Part shown: positions 43,076-51,354 of the stretch, piece by piece | How positions within the stretch are numbered: the stretch's first letter is position 1 | Layout of the letters: every line of letters begins with the position of its first letter | From: Anaerolineaceae bacterium | GTDB lineage: Bacteria > Chloroflexota > Anaerolineae > Aggregatilineales > Phototrophicaceae | DNA length: 64,000 bases | Assembly (NCBI GenBank): GCA_002699585.1 | Contig: PABP01000035.1 | Span: forward strand, 126,052 to 190,051 | Direction: 5' to 3' | The notes under the pieces: generated by a model | What the model was told of the DNA's origin: nothing | What the model saw: only the letters and a program-made list of their open reading frames with translations | Database searches by the model: none | Translations under genes and position numbers: made by a program

Positions 43076-43924
43076 GTGTCTGAAGATATGCATAATGCCA
43101 ACAAACGCGACGAAACCATCGCCGTTGTGCCGCGCACGACGCTCAACTATGTGGTGATTGCGTTTGCCTTTATGATCGTGGGTATGGTGATGGGTGTGCT
43201 GGCGATCCAGCGGACGCAGTCGCCACTTACGGAAAATGACGTCGAGCGCATTGTCTCGACGGCGGTGGCGGGCGGTGGCGGCTTGTCGCGTACCGACCTG
43301 GAAGATGTAGTGCGCGATGTCGTCAGCGAGTTGGATCTATCTGGTAGCGATGTGAACCCCTACCAGTACGTCGATGATGACCCCTATCTCGGCCCGGAAG
43401 AAGCTCCCATCGTCATTGTCGAGTTCAGCGCTTATGCCTGCCCATACTGTGGGCGTCACTTCCAGCAGACCTTTGAACCCTTGCTAGAAAACTATGGCGA
43501 ATATATCCGCTACGTCTTCCGCGATTACCCGATCATTAACCCCAACGTATCCTTTGCGGCCTCCCTGGCGGCGGGATGCGCCAATGAGCAGGGCGAATTC
43601 TGGGATTACCATAGCGCCTTGTTTGAGCACCAGGATGAACTCAGCAACAATGAGTTTTACATCACCCTCGCAGATGAAATGGAACTTGATACTGAGGAAT
43701 TCCAGGCATGCTTTGATGAGCAGCGCTACAGCAGCGAAGTCAACGCCGACTATGTCGATGGCCAGATCCTGAACATCACCGGGACGCCAGCCTTTTTGGT
43801 TAACGGCCAGTTCATCAGTGGCGCACAGCCTTATGAACTCTTCGAGCGCCTGATTGTCCGTGAGCTGGAAGCCGCAGGCATCGACGTTGAAGTCGGCGGT
43901 ACAACTGAAGATACCGATGCCTAA
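43076..43924 (+). CDS. Membrane-anchored DsbA/BdbD-like thiol oxidoreductase
   Basis: I chose the GTG at 43076, with AGGAAAGG about 8 bases upstream, over a start at 43013. The product has 282 residues. A short cytoplasmic start is followed by a membrane helix at about 24-46 and an outer DsbA-like thioredoxin domain with active site A-C-P-Y-C-G, the helical insert, and the cis-Pro phrase G-T-P-A-F-L-V-N-G. The C-P-Y-C dithiol fits the BdbD/DSBA family found in Gram-positive-type cells. It oxidises or isomerises disulfides in exported proteins, which suits the paired Cys in the anchored proteins of this window. Confidence 0.93.
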   Translation: MSEDMHNANKRDETIAVVPRTTLNYVVIAFAFMIVGMVMGVLAIQRTQSPLTENDVERIVSTAVAGGGGLSRTDLEDVVRDVVSELDLSGSDVNPYQYVDDDPYLGPEEAPIVIVEFSAYACPYCGRHFQQTFEPLLENYGEYIRYVFRDYPIINPNVSFAASLAAGCANEQGEFWDYHSALFEHQDELSNNEFYITLADEMELDTEEFQACFDEQRYSSEVNADYVDGQILNITGTPAFLVNGQFISGAQPYELFERLIVRELEAAGIDVEVGGTTEDTDA

Positions 43925-43950
43925 TTTAGCATCACGCTAATGCAAATCAT

Positions 43951-43977
43951 GAGGGGCGCACATCGCGCCTCTTTTTT
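43951..43977 (+). terminator. Rho-independent terminator
   Basis: A stem of about 9 bp with core GGCGC/GCGCC and a 5-base loop is extended by G-U pairs and a run of six or seven T residues, about 27 bases after the DsbA-like gene. Confidence 0.82.
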
Positions 43978-44139
43978 ATGCCAGGATGCTGTTATGTGAT
44001 AAGTCTCTGCTAAGGTGATGCGAGCATAACACTGTTATGGATGGCCCCCTTTGCGGTATGATGGACGGCAATCTGGTCGTTTAGGCGGGAAACATCAGTG
44101 CGCTCTGTACGTTGGCCCCGTCACTGAAAAGGTAAAGAC

Positions 44140-44955
44140 GTGAACGCTATTGCTCACTGGCTATCTGGCGAATTCAACCAGGTCGCCGATGTCAAGCTGG
44201 CGACCACCGAACCTGACCCAGCGTTAATATTCCAACCGCATGTGGCTGATCTGGTCGTTTCGACATGGTTGGGGTCGCGCACCTATGTTTACCTGCTGCC
44301 GACCCAACCCCGCTTGCGTGAAATTAAAGGCATGCTCAAAGAGAACAGCCGCCACAGCATCGGCACATTGTTTGTCCTTGACCTGGAGCTTCTGCCGGAA
44401 GATGGCACAACAGCGCGGGTGCCGGATTGGTTGGAAGGGCTGCTGCATCTGGGCGATCATTGGGTATACGCTTATAGCCTCACCGATGAGGGCCTCAACT
44501 TAATCCAGGTGAATTTTAACCAGACGACGGTTGAGCACGAGTATTACTGCTGGTATCTGGATGACTTCAAAATTGAAAATGTCTCCATCCGCAAGCGCGA
44601 TATTGTCGGCAACATTCGAGGAACGTACACCATCACCGATATTGCCTCGCCAACCTATAAACGTCGTGTGAACTACGAGCGCGTCAACCAGCGCTATCAC
44701 TATAAGACGCGCAAGACCGAGCAGATTCCGCACCAGCGTAAGCCCAATGGCTCCCCGGAAAAGCTGCTGCAATATTATCAAATGATCGGTGTGCGCCGGA
44801 ACGCAACCCAGGAAGAAATAAAAGCCGCTTTTCGTAAGCGGGCGCTACAAGTCCATCCTGATGTCAGCGCATTGCCCCGCAGCGAAGCCGAAAAGCACAT
44901 CAAGGCGCTCAACGAAGCCTACGAGTACATTAAATCGTATCATGGCTGGAATTAA
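44140..44955 (+). CDS. Protein with C-terminal J domain
   Basis: The product has 271 residues from GTG with AAAAGG upstream. Residues 208-271 are a J domain: L-L-Q-Y-Y-Q-M-I-G-V-R-R-N-A-T-Q-E-E-I-K-A-A-F-R-K-R-A, then V-H-P-D-V, the HPD motif that stimulates DnaK. It lacks the Gly/Phe and zinc regions of true DnaJ. The first 190 residues are an unrecognised beta-rich domain (W-L-G-S-R-T-Y-V-Y-L-L-P). A C-terminal J domain usually brings DnaK to a client bound by the N-terminal domain; the client is unknown. Confidence 0.85.
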   Translation: MNAIAHWLSGEFNQVADVKLATTEPDPALIFQPHVADLVVSTWLGSRTYVYLLPTQPRLREIKGMLKENSRHSIGTLFVLDLELLPEDGTTARVPDWLEGLLHLGDHWVYAYSLTDEGLNLIQVNFNQTTVEHEYYCWYLDDFKIENVSIRKRDIVGNIRGTYTITDIASPTYKRRVNYERVNQRYHYKTRKTEQIPHQRKPNGSPEKLLQYYQMIGVRRNATQEEIKAAFRKRALQVHPDVSALPRSEAEKHIKALNEAYEYIKSYHGWN

Positions 44956-44973
44956 CCACATCGCCATTAAAAC

Positions 44974-45005
44974 AAAAACCGGGCAGCTAACAGTCCGGTT
45001 TTTTG
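44974..45005. terminator. Bidirectional terminator between convergent genes
   Basis: AAAACCGG and CCGGTTTT arms have an A run on the left and a T run on the right. Confidence 0.82.
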
Positions 45006-45019
45006 TTCATAGCGTGCGC

Positions 45020-45724
45020 TTAGTCAGGGACAAATACAGGCCGCTGGGCATCCAACAGGGCAGATTGATAATCCCCGCCTGCGAATGCAGTCAGCAGGTC
45101 GAGTAAATCGCGCATAGCCTGTTCGACATCTTCGTGACCCTCGTCATGCTGCGCTTCAATGGTGATGAGTACATTTTCTGTGCTGGCCTGGGCCGCGCTC
45201 TGGTAACTCTGACGCCAGCACCAGCGCCGCGCAAATACCAGCCCACTCTCATCGACAAAAACCACTTCGCCCACTTCGGGATGTTTGACCTCATCGCTGC
45301 CCAGTTCAGTGTAGCGCTCACTGCCATCGGCGAACTTGACGCTTAAAATGCCTGTCAGGTCGCGCGTATCGAAGATGGCAATCGGTAGGGCATAACGCAT
45401 GCTCACCAGATTACCCATATCTACCAGTGGATTGATGCTCGGCACATCGCCTTTTTTGGTCAGGCGGCGCAGGAGCGCTTCCGGGGCGCTGCGCGTTTTG
45501 GTGGGGTTCAAGCCAAAGGCGCTGAAGACACCGCGCCATGCTTTCAGGCTGGGGATATCACCGAGCGCGGTATCACCTATGCGGGCGATTGTCTGCTGCT
45601 GCTCAGCGACATATCGCGTTTCCAACTCCGGGGGAATAACCGCATTCCGCAGTCCAGTGCCGACAATCACGCCGCCAACAGTCTGCGGAAAACGGGCCAC
45701 AATGGCTTCATCATACTGGAACAT
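45020..45724 (-). CDS. B3/B4 domain protein (PheT-like, COG3382)
   Basis: The product has 234 residues. It matches the stand-alone B3/B4 domain of phenylalanyl-tRNA synthetase beta chain: W-R-G-V-F-S-A-F-G-L-N-P-T-K-T-R-S-A-P-E-A-L-L-R-R and P-S-I-N-P-L-V-D-M-G-N-L-V-S-M-R-Y-A-L-P-I-A-I-F-D are the diagnostic phrases. Such proteins are thought to edit or bind tRNA-linked amino acids; the exact role is not known. Third gene of a minus-strand operon after a membrane protein and an M48 protease, with a 29-base gap. Confidence 0.92.
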   Translation of the reverse strand: MFQYDEAIVARFPQTVGGVIVGTGLRNAVIPPELETRYVAEQQQTIARIGDTALGDIPSLKAWRGVFSAFGLNPTKTRSAPEALLRRLTKKGDVPSINPLVDMGNLVSMRYALPIAIFDTRDLTGILSVKFADGSERYTELGSDEVKHPEVGEVVFVDESGLVFARRWCWRQSYQSAAQASTENVLITIEAQHDEGHEDVEQAMRDLLDLLTAFAGGDYQSALLDAQRPVFVPD

Positions 45725-45753
45725 ACGGGCCTAGGGATGTCCTTTGTTAGAAA

Positions 45754-46572
45754 TTACGTCTGTGGGCTGCGACTGGGGCAGCTATCCAAGTTTGCAATCA
45801 TGTTCTCAATTTCTGCAACACGGTTGCCAGGGGATGGATGCGTACTTGCGAATTCCGGCATACCAGAGCCACCGCTGGCGCGTTCCAGCACTTCCATGAC
45901 GACGATCATTTCTTCAGGGTCGTAACCAGCATCGGCCATAATACACACGCCCAGCCGATCCGACTGCAATTCGTCTTCGCGCCCGAACTTCATGAGGATC
46001 ATCTGACCGACCATTTGCGCCGTTGCGCCGCCGCTGTCACCACCAGCCACCAGCACAGCACCGATCAGGCCATTCGTTAGCTCCGATTGAGCGATACGCG
46101 CTGCGCTATGCCGCGCCAGCACATGCCCGATCTCATGCCCAAGTACGCCCGCAACTTGGTCTTCTGTCTCTAATTCATTGAGCAGTGCCGTTGTGATGAA
46201 TACGGGACCACCGGGTAGGGCGAAGGCGTTGACGGTATTGGCATCGTCCAGCACAGTAAAGCTGAAACGCCAGGGAGTATCAGCGGCGATACTGTTTTCG
46301 ACGAGTTCGAAGCCAATGTCCTGTACCAGTCCCTGGATGCGTGCATCTTGGACCGCACCGCCAAACTCAGCGACCATCTGCGGGGCGGATTGCAGGCCGA
46401 GAGCAATCTCTTGCTCCTGGGATATGTTGATGTACTGCGTCTCTCCCGTAACTTCGTTAAAGTCCTGCGAGGACAAATACGAGATAATGGCGAACACGGC
46501 CATAACGATCGCAATCAGGATACGTGAGCCGCCAGAACTCCGAGCACCGCGGCGAGTGACATAACGAGTCAT
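45754..46572 (-). CDS. Membrane-anchored M48-family metalloprotease
   Basis: The product has 272 residues. A basic start and a helix at about 17-38 anchor the protein. The zinc motif is G-H-E-I-G-H-V-L-A-R-H-S-A (HExxH), with the third ligand Glu in the Q-S-D-R-L-G-V-like helix of this family (E-L-Q-S-D-R-L). The end has S-T-H-P-S-P-G-N-R-V-A-E-I, typical of the BepA/YcaL group of outer-face M48 proteases that clear misfolded envelope proteins. It lies 20 bases after a multi-helix membrane protein gene. Confidence 0.94.
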   Translation of the reverse strand: MTRYVTRRGARSSGGSRILIAIVMAVFAIISYLSSQDFNEVTGETQYINISQEQEIALGLQSAPQMVAEFGGAVQDARIQGLVQDIGFELVENSIAADTPWRFSFTVLDDANTVNAFALPGGPVFITTALLNELETEDQVAGVLGHEIGHVLARHSAARIAQSELTNGLIGAVLVAGGDSGGATAQMVGQMILMKFGREDELQSDRLGVCIMADAGYDPEEMIVVMEVLERASGGSGMPEFASTHPSPGNRVAEIENMIANLDSCPSRSPQT

Positions 46573-46592
46573 GATATATGGCTCCTTCTTGT

Positions 46593-47129
46593 TTAGTGAT
46601 TATCGACTGCGTCGACAGGCTCAACAGGGACGAAACGTTCGACTTCCAGGGCTTCATAAGTGCCGCCAGCAATGGCCCCAAAGAGAATATGGGCGGTGAC
46701 GAACCAGGTTGTATTAAACACAAACCAGGGGAAAAGCTGCGATGTGAGGAAGTTGTTGATGAGATACAGGCCGAATCCGAATAGGGCACCCAGGATAATC
46801 CCTGTCACCAATCCCCATTGATGGATAATGATGGCTAACAGCACTGTTCCTAAGATGGCGATGGCGTAATTGACGACCAGCGCCGCCAGGACCATGACGA
46901 TGGAGAGCGGTTCAGCTTCATTGAGCGAAGTTGGCCCCAGGATGATCGACCCGACATTGCGGATAGCGGTGGCCACATCGCCATTCCCGAAGACGACCGG
47001 AACGACCAGGACGACGAATATCAGAAAAACGCTGCCAGCAATGAAGGCTGCAATGAAAGTGGCGCGCCAGTCCACGAGTTGGCGCATCGGGACAGCTTTG
47101 GGCGATGCATCGGTATTTACACTGCTCAT
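46593..47129 (-). CDS. Multi-helix membrane protein, unknown function
   Basis: The product has 178 residues, with four or more hydrophobic segments at about 22-48, 70-95, 98-118 and 125-150. A short soluble start (T-D-A-S-P-K-A-V-P-M-R) suggests an inner-membrane protein with the N-terminus inside. No family is recognised. It is the first gene of an operon with an M48 protease and a B3/B4 protein, so a role in envelope quality control is possible but unproven. Confidence 0.78.
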   Translation of the reverse strand: MSSVNTDASPKAVPMRQLVDWRATFIAAFIAGSVFLIFVVLVVPVVFGNGDVATAIRNVGSIILGPTSLNEAEPLSIVMVLAALVVNYAIAILGTVLLAIIIHQWGLVTGIILGALFGFGLYLINNFLTSQLFPWFVFNTTWFVTAHILFGAIAGGTYEALEVERFVPVEPVDAVDNH

Positions 47130-47534
47130 GGCATTCCCCTCACGAATTATTTGGTGTTTATCTATCTTACCAGTTATTGATCGACCAGCACGACGTACTA
47201 AAAAGAATAGCGTGAGGTGGGTACAAAACCAAAAGGTTCTGCCGCCTTCTATGAGGATTATTAACTGCTCTATTGCAGTTCATATACAGCAATTAGGAAC
47301 GTTTCCATTGACTTTCCTTGCCAAATCTGCCTATTGCAATGACGACATCCAGCCAATCAGATAGCCCGGGGCTATGGTTACTGGATGAACATAAGCAATT
47401 TGCCATGTCGGTACTCATCGGTTGGGCAATGAGCCGTATTTTGATACGGCTATCGTTTACAATGAGGGTGTCCTTGATAAGGGTTCGCATGACGTAATCA
47501 ACTCAGTAATCAATCACCTGTGAGGTGTACAACT
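47130..47534. other. Intergenic region upstream of the aldolase-like gene
   Basis: About 400 bases between divergent genes contain no credible reading frame. It contains a perfect inverted repeat and a TACAAT at 47458-47463, which is the likely -10 of the aldolase-like gene though no -35 fits at normal spacing. Confidence 0.5.
47432..47451. promoter_or_regulatory. Inverted repeat, possible operator
   Basis: AGCCGTAT and ATACGGCT are perfect 8-bp arms with a 4-base centre, ending 6 bases upstream of TACAAT. There is no T run, so it looks more like a protein-binding site than a terminator. Confidence 0.45.
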
Positions 47535-48818
47535 ATGAGGTTCAACTTCCAATCGCCGCGCCAGCAGCTTGTCGAGATTATGAACCGTATTTATTATGGC
47601 GGCATGACCACGCTTTCCGGCGGCAACCTGTCGACCCTGGACGATGATGGCTGCATCTGGATTACGCCCAGTGCCATCGATAAAGGCAAGCTCACTGGGC
47701 GCGACATCATCTGCGTGCATCCCGATGGCACGCTCGAAGGGCCGCACCCGCCTTCGGTCGAACTCCCATTCCATCGGGCAATTTACCAGAATCGCCCCGA
47801 TGTTCGCGCTATCGTCCATGCCCATTCCCCAGCGCTGGTATCGTTCAGCATTGTCCGCAAAATCCCTGATACCAACCTCATTCCCCAGGCCAGCCGTGTC
47901 TGTGGCGCCGTTGGTTATGCCCCCTATGCTTTACCGGGCAGCGAAGCGCTTGGCGACAATATCGCCCAGACCTTTGCTGAAGGCTATGATGTGGTCTTGT
48001 TGGAAAATCATGGTGTTGCGACTGCCGGAGCGACCTTGCTAGAGGCCTTCCAACGCCTGGAAACGCTCGACTTCTGCGCGCGTACCCAGATGTACGCCCA
48101 GGGATTGGGTCAGGCATCGGCGCTAACGGATGAACAAATCAACCTGTTTGACCATCGTGAGCACGTTTTAGAGGAATTCACGCCAGCATCCCACAGCAGC
48201 CGCGAACGTGAACTGCGGGAAAAACTCGCTGACATCGTACAGCGCTCTTGTCAGCGCCAACTGATGATTAGCACCGAAGGCGTTGCCTCAGCCCGTATTG
48301 ATGCCGATAGCTTCTTGATTACGCCAACAGGCTTTGATCGTCCTAGCATCGATCCAGAAAACATCGTGCTCATTCAGGGCGATAAGCGCGAAGCGGGTAA
48401 GCTGCCCAGCCGTTCAGTGCGGCTGCATCGTGCTATCTACCAGAAGCACCCCGATGTCGAGTGCATCATCACGTCGCAAGCACCTTTTATCACCGCCTAC
48501 GCCGTCGCGGAAAAAGACCTCGATACCAAAACTATTCCAGAGAGCTATATCATGCTGCTGGATGTGCCCAAGATCAATTTCGGCAAACAGTATGCTGAAC
48601 CGGAAAAGATCGCGGATACGATTTCGCCAGCATGCCCGGTCGTGTTGCTGCAAAACGACTGTGTGCTGACCACGGGCAAGAGCGTCTTGCAGGCCTTTGA
48701 TCGGTTGGAAGTAGCCGAGTTCACAGCGCGTTCGCTCATCGAAACGGCGTCCATTGGTCAGCTTGTACCCATCAGTGACGACGAAATCGCGGCGATCAAG
48801 ACCAAATTCTTACAATAG
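47535..48818 (+). CDS. Tandem class II aldolase/adducin-domain protein
   Basis: I chose the ATG at 47535 with GAGG 9 bases upstream. The product has 427 residues in two homologous halves. The first (1-200) keeps the class II aldolase metal site: G-G-N-L-S, P-P-S-V-E-L-P-F-H (Glu), V-H-A-H-S-P (two His) and L-E-N-H-G-V (third His). In the second (220-425) the same places read R-S-V-R-L-H, T-S-Q-A-P and L-Q-N-D-C-V, so all metal ligands are lost and the half should be non-catalytic. The active half could act as a sugar-phosphate (fuculose/ribulose-type) aldolase or epimerase. The dead half may be structural or regulatory. Confidence 0.88.
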   Translation: MRFNFQSPRQQLVEIMNRIYYGGMTTLSGGNLSTLDDDGCIWITPSAIDKGKLTGRDIICVHPDGTLEGPHPPSVELPFHRAIYQNRPDVRAIVHAHSPALVSFSIVRKIPDTNLIPQASRVCGAVGYAPYALPGSEALGDNIAQTFAEGYDVVLLENHGVATAGATLLEAFQRLETLDFCARTQMYAQGLGQASALTDEQINLFDHREHVLEEFTPASHSSRERELREKLADIVQRSCQRQLMISTEGVASARIDADSFLITPTGFDRPSIDPENIVLIQGDKREAGKLPSRSVRLHRAIYQKHPDVECIITSQAPFITAYAVAEKDLDTKTIPESYIMLLDVPKINFGKQYAEPEKIADTISPACPVVLLQNDCVLTTGKSVLQAFDRLEVAEFTARSLIETASIGQLVPISDDEIAAIKTKFLQ

Positions 48819-48839
48819 TCTCGACAGGTCTCATGATGA

Positions 48840-48868
48840 AAATAGCGTGTTTCGTGCACGCTATTTTT
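48840..48868 (+). terminator. Rho-independent terminator
   Basis: A 10-bp stem AAATAGCGTG/CACGCTATTT with a 7-base loop is followed by T residues. Confidence 0.85.
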
Positions 48869-48870
48869 GT

Positions 48871-49290
48871 CTATGTGCGTTTGGCTTCATAATACAGGGC
48901 TAACCCCGTCGCCAACGCGCCCACCAACTCCCAGATGCCGACGCCCAAAAAGCCTGCCGGGGCAATCCCATTGATGACCGCCAACGTAAACACGGTAAAC
49001 GTCAGAACGCGGAAGGGGACCGTCCAGCGGTAGAAAATCTTCAAGTTGTTCAGGGAAGCCAGCACATAATACACGCCCATATTGACGGAGGCCATTGAGG
49101 CCGCCGTGATGAACGTTAGCGTATAGTCCCCTGTCGCCCGTTCGCCAGCTTGCAGGACTTCCATGTTGGTCGCACTGAGCACCGTTTCCGGGCTGATGAG
49201 ACCGACCAGCCCAAACAAGAAGGCCAGGATGCCGAAAACGAACATCGTCAGGCTGGATGCATTGCGTATACGCCAGTTGGAAAAATTCAT
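48871..49290 (-). CDS. Four-helix membrane protein, unknown function
   Basis: The product has 139 residues. Hydrophobic segments lie at about 12-35, 58-80, 86-106 and 112-132, with a charged end (Y-E-A-K-R-T). GGGAG lies upstream of the ATG at 49290. It resembles the small DUF4345-like four-helix proteins, but I cannot assign it firmly. Confidence 0.8.
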   Translation of the reverse strand: MNFSNWRIRNASSLTMFVFGILAFLFGLVGLISPETVLSATNMEVLQAGERATGDYTLTFITAASMASVNMGVYYVLASLNNLKIFYRWTVPFRVLTFTVFTLAVINGIAPAGFLGVGIWELVGALATGLALYYEAKRT

Positions 49291-49419
49291 AATTGGCTCC
49301 CATGTGATGGCCAGGGTGGGTCTTTTTTCGAACTAATTCGTTCTTAGAGAGTATCACGTCACAGTAGCATATCGCCACACTTAGGACTGGATTGGAGGCT
49401 GGATAAACCTGCCAAAACA

Positions 49420-49445
49420 AAAAGACACCTTTCTGAAAAGATGTC
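49420..49445 (-). terminator. Probable minus-strand terminator
   Basis: AGACA and TGTCT arms with an inner CTTT/AAAG pair form a hairpin with one mismatch. On the minus strand it is followed by T residues. It lies after the stop of the 49-residue gene at 49523. Confidence 0.6.
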
Positions 49446-49522
49446 TGTATGTCGTAGCTATATCGTTGTCGATGGATTCGGATGGTATACCCGGCTAGCT
49501 AATCAGTCGAATACACTGCTTG

Positions 49523-49672
49523 CTATGCTTCTGTTGAGTGCTCAGGATCGATCTTCGCCATGCTGGCAGAAACTTTCATGATTTCGAATAGACGCTGCGC
49601 CAGGATCGCAATGGCGAATCCAGCGACGAAGGTGCGCCAGGGCAAACGTGATGAAGACTCTTGGTTAGTCAT
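49523..49672 (-). CDS. Small single-helix membrane protein (49 residues)
   Basis: ATG at 49672-49670, stop TAG at 49525-49523. A GA-rich ribosome-binding site (AAGAGAGAGA) is upstream. The sequence has a polar start (M-T-N-Q-E-S-S-S-R), one hydrophobic segment W-R-T-F-V-A-G-F-A-I-A-I-L-A, then a helical charged end (K-V-S-A-S-M-A-K-I-D-P-E-H). The hairpin at 49420 serves as its terminator. The family is unknown. Confidence 0.6.
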   Translation of the reverse strand: MTNQESSSRLPWRTFVAGFAIAILAQRLFEIMKVSASMAKIDPEHSTEA

Positions 49673-49904
49673 GGCTGTCTCTCTCTTGATATAAATGAAT
49701 CTGTCAGAAAAGGCAAATGATTCAGTGCATAGATTCCATATAACTGAATGCTTAACTGAATGCTACCTTCGTGATATGCCTCAAGGTTACGGAGTGGGAA
49801 TGAGTGCTTTCTGTCCTGGCTCATTAGGTTTCTAAAAATATAGGTGAGCATTTAGTGAGTGCTGCCTCAACGTCCCTGCGATATGTGCCTGCATAATTGG
49901 ACAA

Positions 49905-49934
49905 AGAAAAAACACCTTCTTGAGAAGGTGTTTT
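49905..49934 (-). terminator. Minus-strand terminator
   Basis: A 12-bp perfect stem AAAACACCTTCT/AGAAGGTGTTTT with a 2-base loop has an A-rich run on its left that gives T residues on the minus strand. It lies just after the stop of the membrane protein at 49966. Confidence 0.85.
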
Positions 49935-49965
49935 GGATCGTGATGGGACTGTGTAAACAGCCGAG

Positions 49966-50889
49966 TTACGCGACGCTCTCAGTACGGGTGTGCGTCTGGA
50001 TGTATGTTTCTTCGTCGATGCGACCGACCAGACCGCCTGCGCCAGCTGCAAACAAACCAACAATCAGGATGGCGAAGATTACACCAGCAGTGGCTGCCAG
50101 GGTGTCAGCGATGTCACCACTCACGCGCTCAATCGTTTCTTCGGCGCGCGCCTGTGTCTGTTGGACAGATGCAATCCACTGATCAACGCGTGCACTGGCT
50201 TCTGCCTGGGTCAGTTCCGTCTGGTTTGCCAGGGACGTAACCAATTCATCGCGAATCGTCGCCGTATCTTCACCCGCAATCACAGCCGCCAGCAAATCTT
50301 CAACGGCGACACGCAAATTGGAGTTGGCCGTCAATTCAGCATCTTCTGGCAGCAAGGTGTTGAGTTCGTCGCGGATGCCATCTTCGGTTGTGACCTGCAG
50401 ATCAACAGCGCGTTGCACTTCTGGTGCGACATCGACTGCCGTTTGTCCAATCAGGCCCAACCCATCGGAAATAGTATTCGAAACGCCATTAATGATGGAC
50501 GTCGCGCCGCTAGCGACCAGGAAAAAAGAGGTCAGCATGACGACGCCGAAGGTCACGAAACCATGCAGGAAGGCGTCCAGCATATCCCGTGCGCCGGATA
50601 GCCTTGCAGCGACCCATCCGCCTGTAAACAGTGATAGCAGGGCCGATGCGGCCAACCATATCACTACCGCCGTGCCGAAGTTTGGACCAACGGCCTGGGC
50701 TTCAGTTTCCGGGTTGATGGTCGCCAGACCAATGGCGGTACCTAGCATTTCCATAATCATCTGTACGATGAATGCGGCGACAATACCTGCCAGGATCGCA
50801 CCCCAGGAAATCCGGGGCAAGGGTACCGGGCTATTGGTTGCCGTTTTTGTGACTTCATAGGATCTAAGTTCGGGTTCAACAACTGTCAT
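49966..50889 (-). CDS. Four-helix envelope protein with periplasmic-type helical loop
   Basis: The product has 307 residues. The N-terminal half has three hydrophobic segments (about 28-55, 72-98, 105-130), with phrases like I-S-W-G-A-I-L-A-G-I-V-A-A and G-G-W-V-A-A-R-L-S-G. A long helical loop of about 110 residues with repeated Glu/Ala/Leu follows, then a last helix at about 263-288 (V-I-F-A-I-L-I-V-G-L-F-A-A-G-A-G-G). The layout matches the membrane proteins often labelled PhnA-like or YrzE-like; no enzymatic role is known. It sits with the DUF1328 gene in a stress/envelope-type cluster. Confidence 0.82.
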   Translation of the reverse strand: MTVVEPELRSYEVTKTATNSPVPLPRISWGAILAGIVAAFIVQMIMEMLGTAIGLATINPETEAQAVGPNFGTAVVIWLAASALLSLFTGGWVAARLSGARDMLDAFLHGFVTFGVVMLTSFFLVASGATSIINGVSNTISDGLGLIGQTAVDVAPEVQRAVDLQVTTEDGIRDELNTLLPEDAELTANSNLRVAVEDLLAAVIAGEDTATIRDELVTSLANQTELTQAEASARVDQWIASVQQTQARAEETIERVSGDIADTLAATAGVIFAILIVGLFAAGAGGLVGRIDEETYIQTHTRTESVA

Positions 50890-50972
50890 TAGTAATTATC
50901 TCCCTTCTGTCTGTCGTTTTCTGAATGGAGCGCCTGCTAGATGCAAGCGCATCCTAAATAGTGATGTGTGTC

Positions 50973-51137
50973 TTAGGTCAGGACGCGGGCACCAAACAGC
51001 AGCGCACCAACGAACAGCACTAAGAAGATGAAGAACAGAAGCTGAGCGATACTTGAAGCTGCACCCGCAATACCGCCAAAACCAAACAGCGCAGCGACAA
51101 CAGCAATAACAAGGAATAAAAGAGCTAAGCGAAGCAT
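50973..51137 (-). CDS. DUF1328 / YtjA-family small membrane protein (54 residues)
   Basis: ATG at 51137-51135, stop TAA at 50975-50973. The product starts [25 protein letters not shown], the DUF1328 signature also seen in E. coli YtjA, followed by a second hydrophobic segment ending in G-A-R-V-L-T. YtjA-type proteins are abundant two-helix membrane proteins induced under stress, with no known biochemistry. A GAGGC ribosome-binding site is upstream on the minus strand. Confidence 0.85.
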   Translation of the reverse strand: MLRLALLFLVIAVVAALFGFGGIAGAASSIAQLLFFIFLVLFVGALLFGARVLT

Positions 51138-51294
51138 GTGATAAGCCTCCATTGATTTTTCTTTTTTTGTTCATCTATAGGGTATGAATTCCGTATGAGT
51201 AAGGGGCGTATCGCGTTGTTAGCGTTGTTTTTATTTAGCTAAGTATTTGATAAGCCTTGACCAATGGGCGACTTTAAAAGTAGGCGACATGCAA

Positions 51295-51318
51295 AAGAGC
51301 CGAGATGTCTCGGCTCTT
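51295..51318 (-). terminator. Probable minus-strand terminator
   Basis: AAGAGCCGAGA/TCTCGGCTCTT form an 11-bp perfect stem with a 2-base loop, about 37 bases after the stop of the large secreted enzyme. The flanking T run is short. Confidence 0.65.
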
Positions 51319-51354
51319 CCATGTGACTGTATTATTCTTGGGGTGAGGATACAC

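Noticed and set aside
50896-51174. 92-residue minus-strand frame
   Set aside because: Wrong frame over the DUF1328 gene, with no conserved features and a weaker start.
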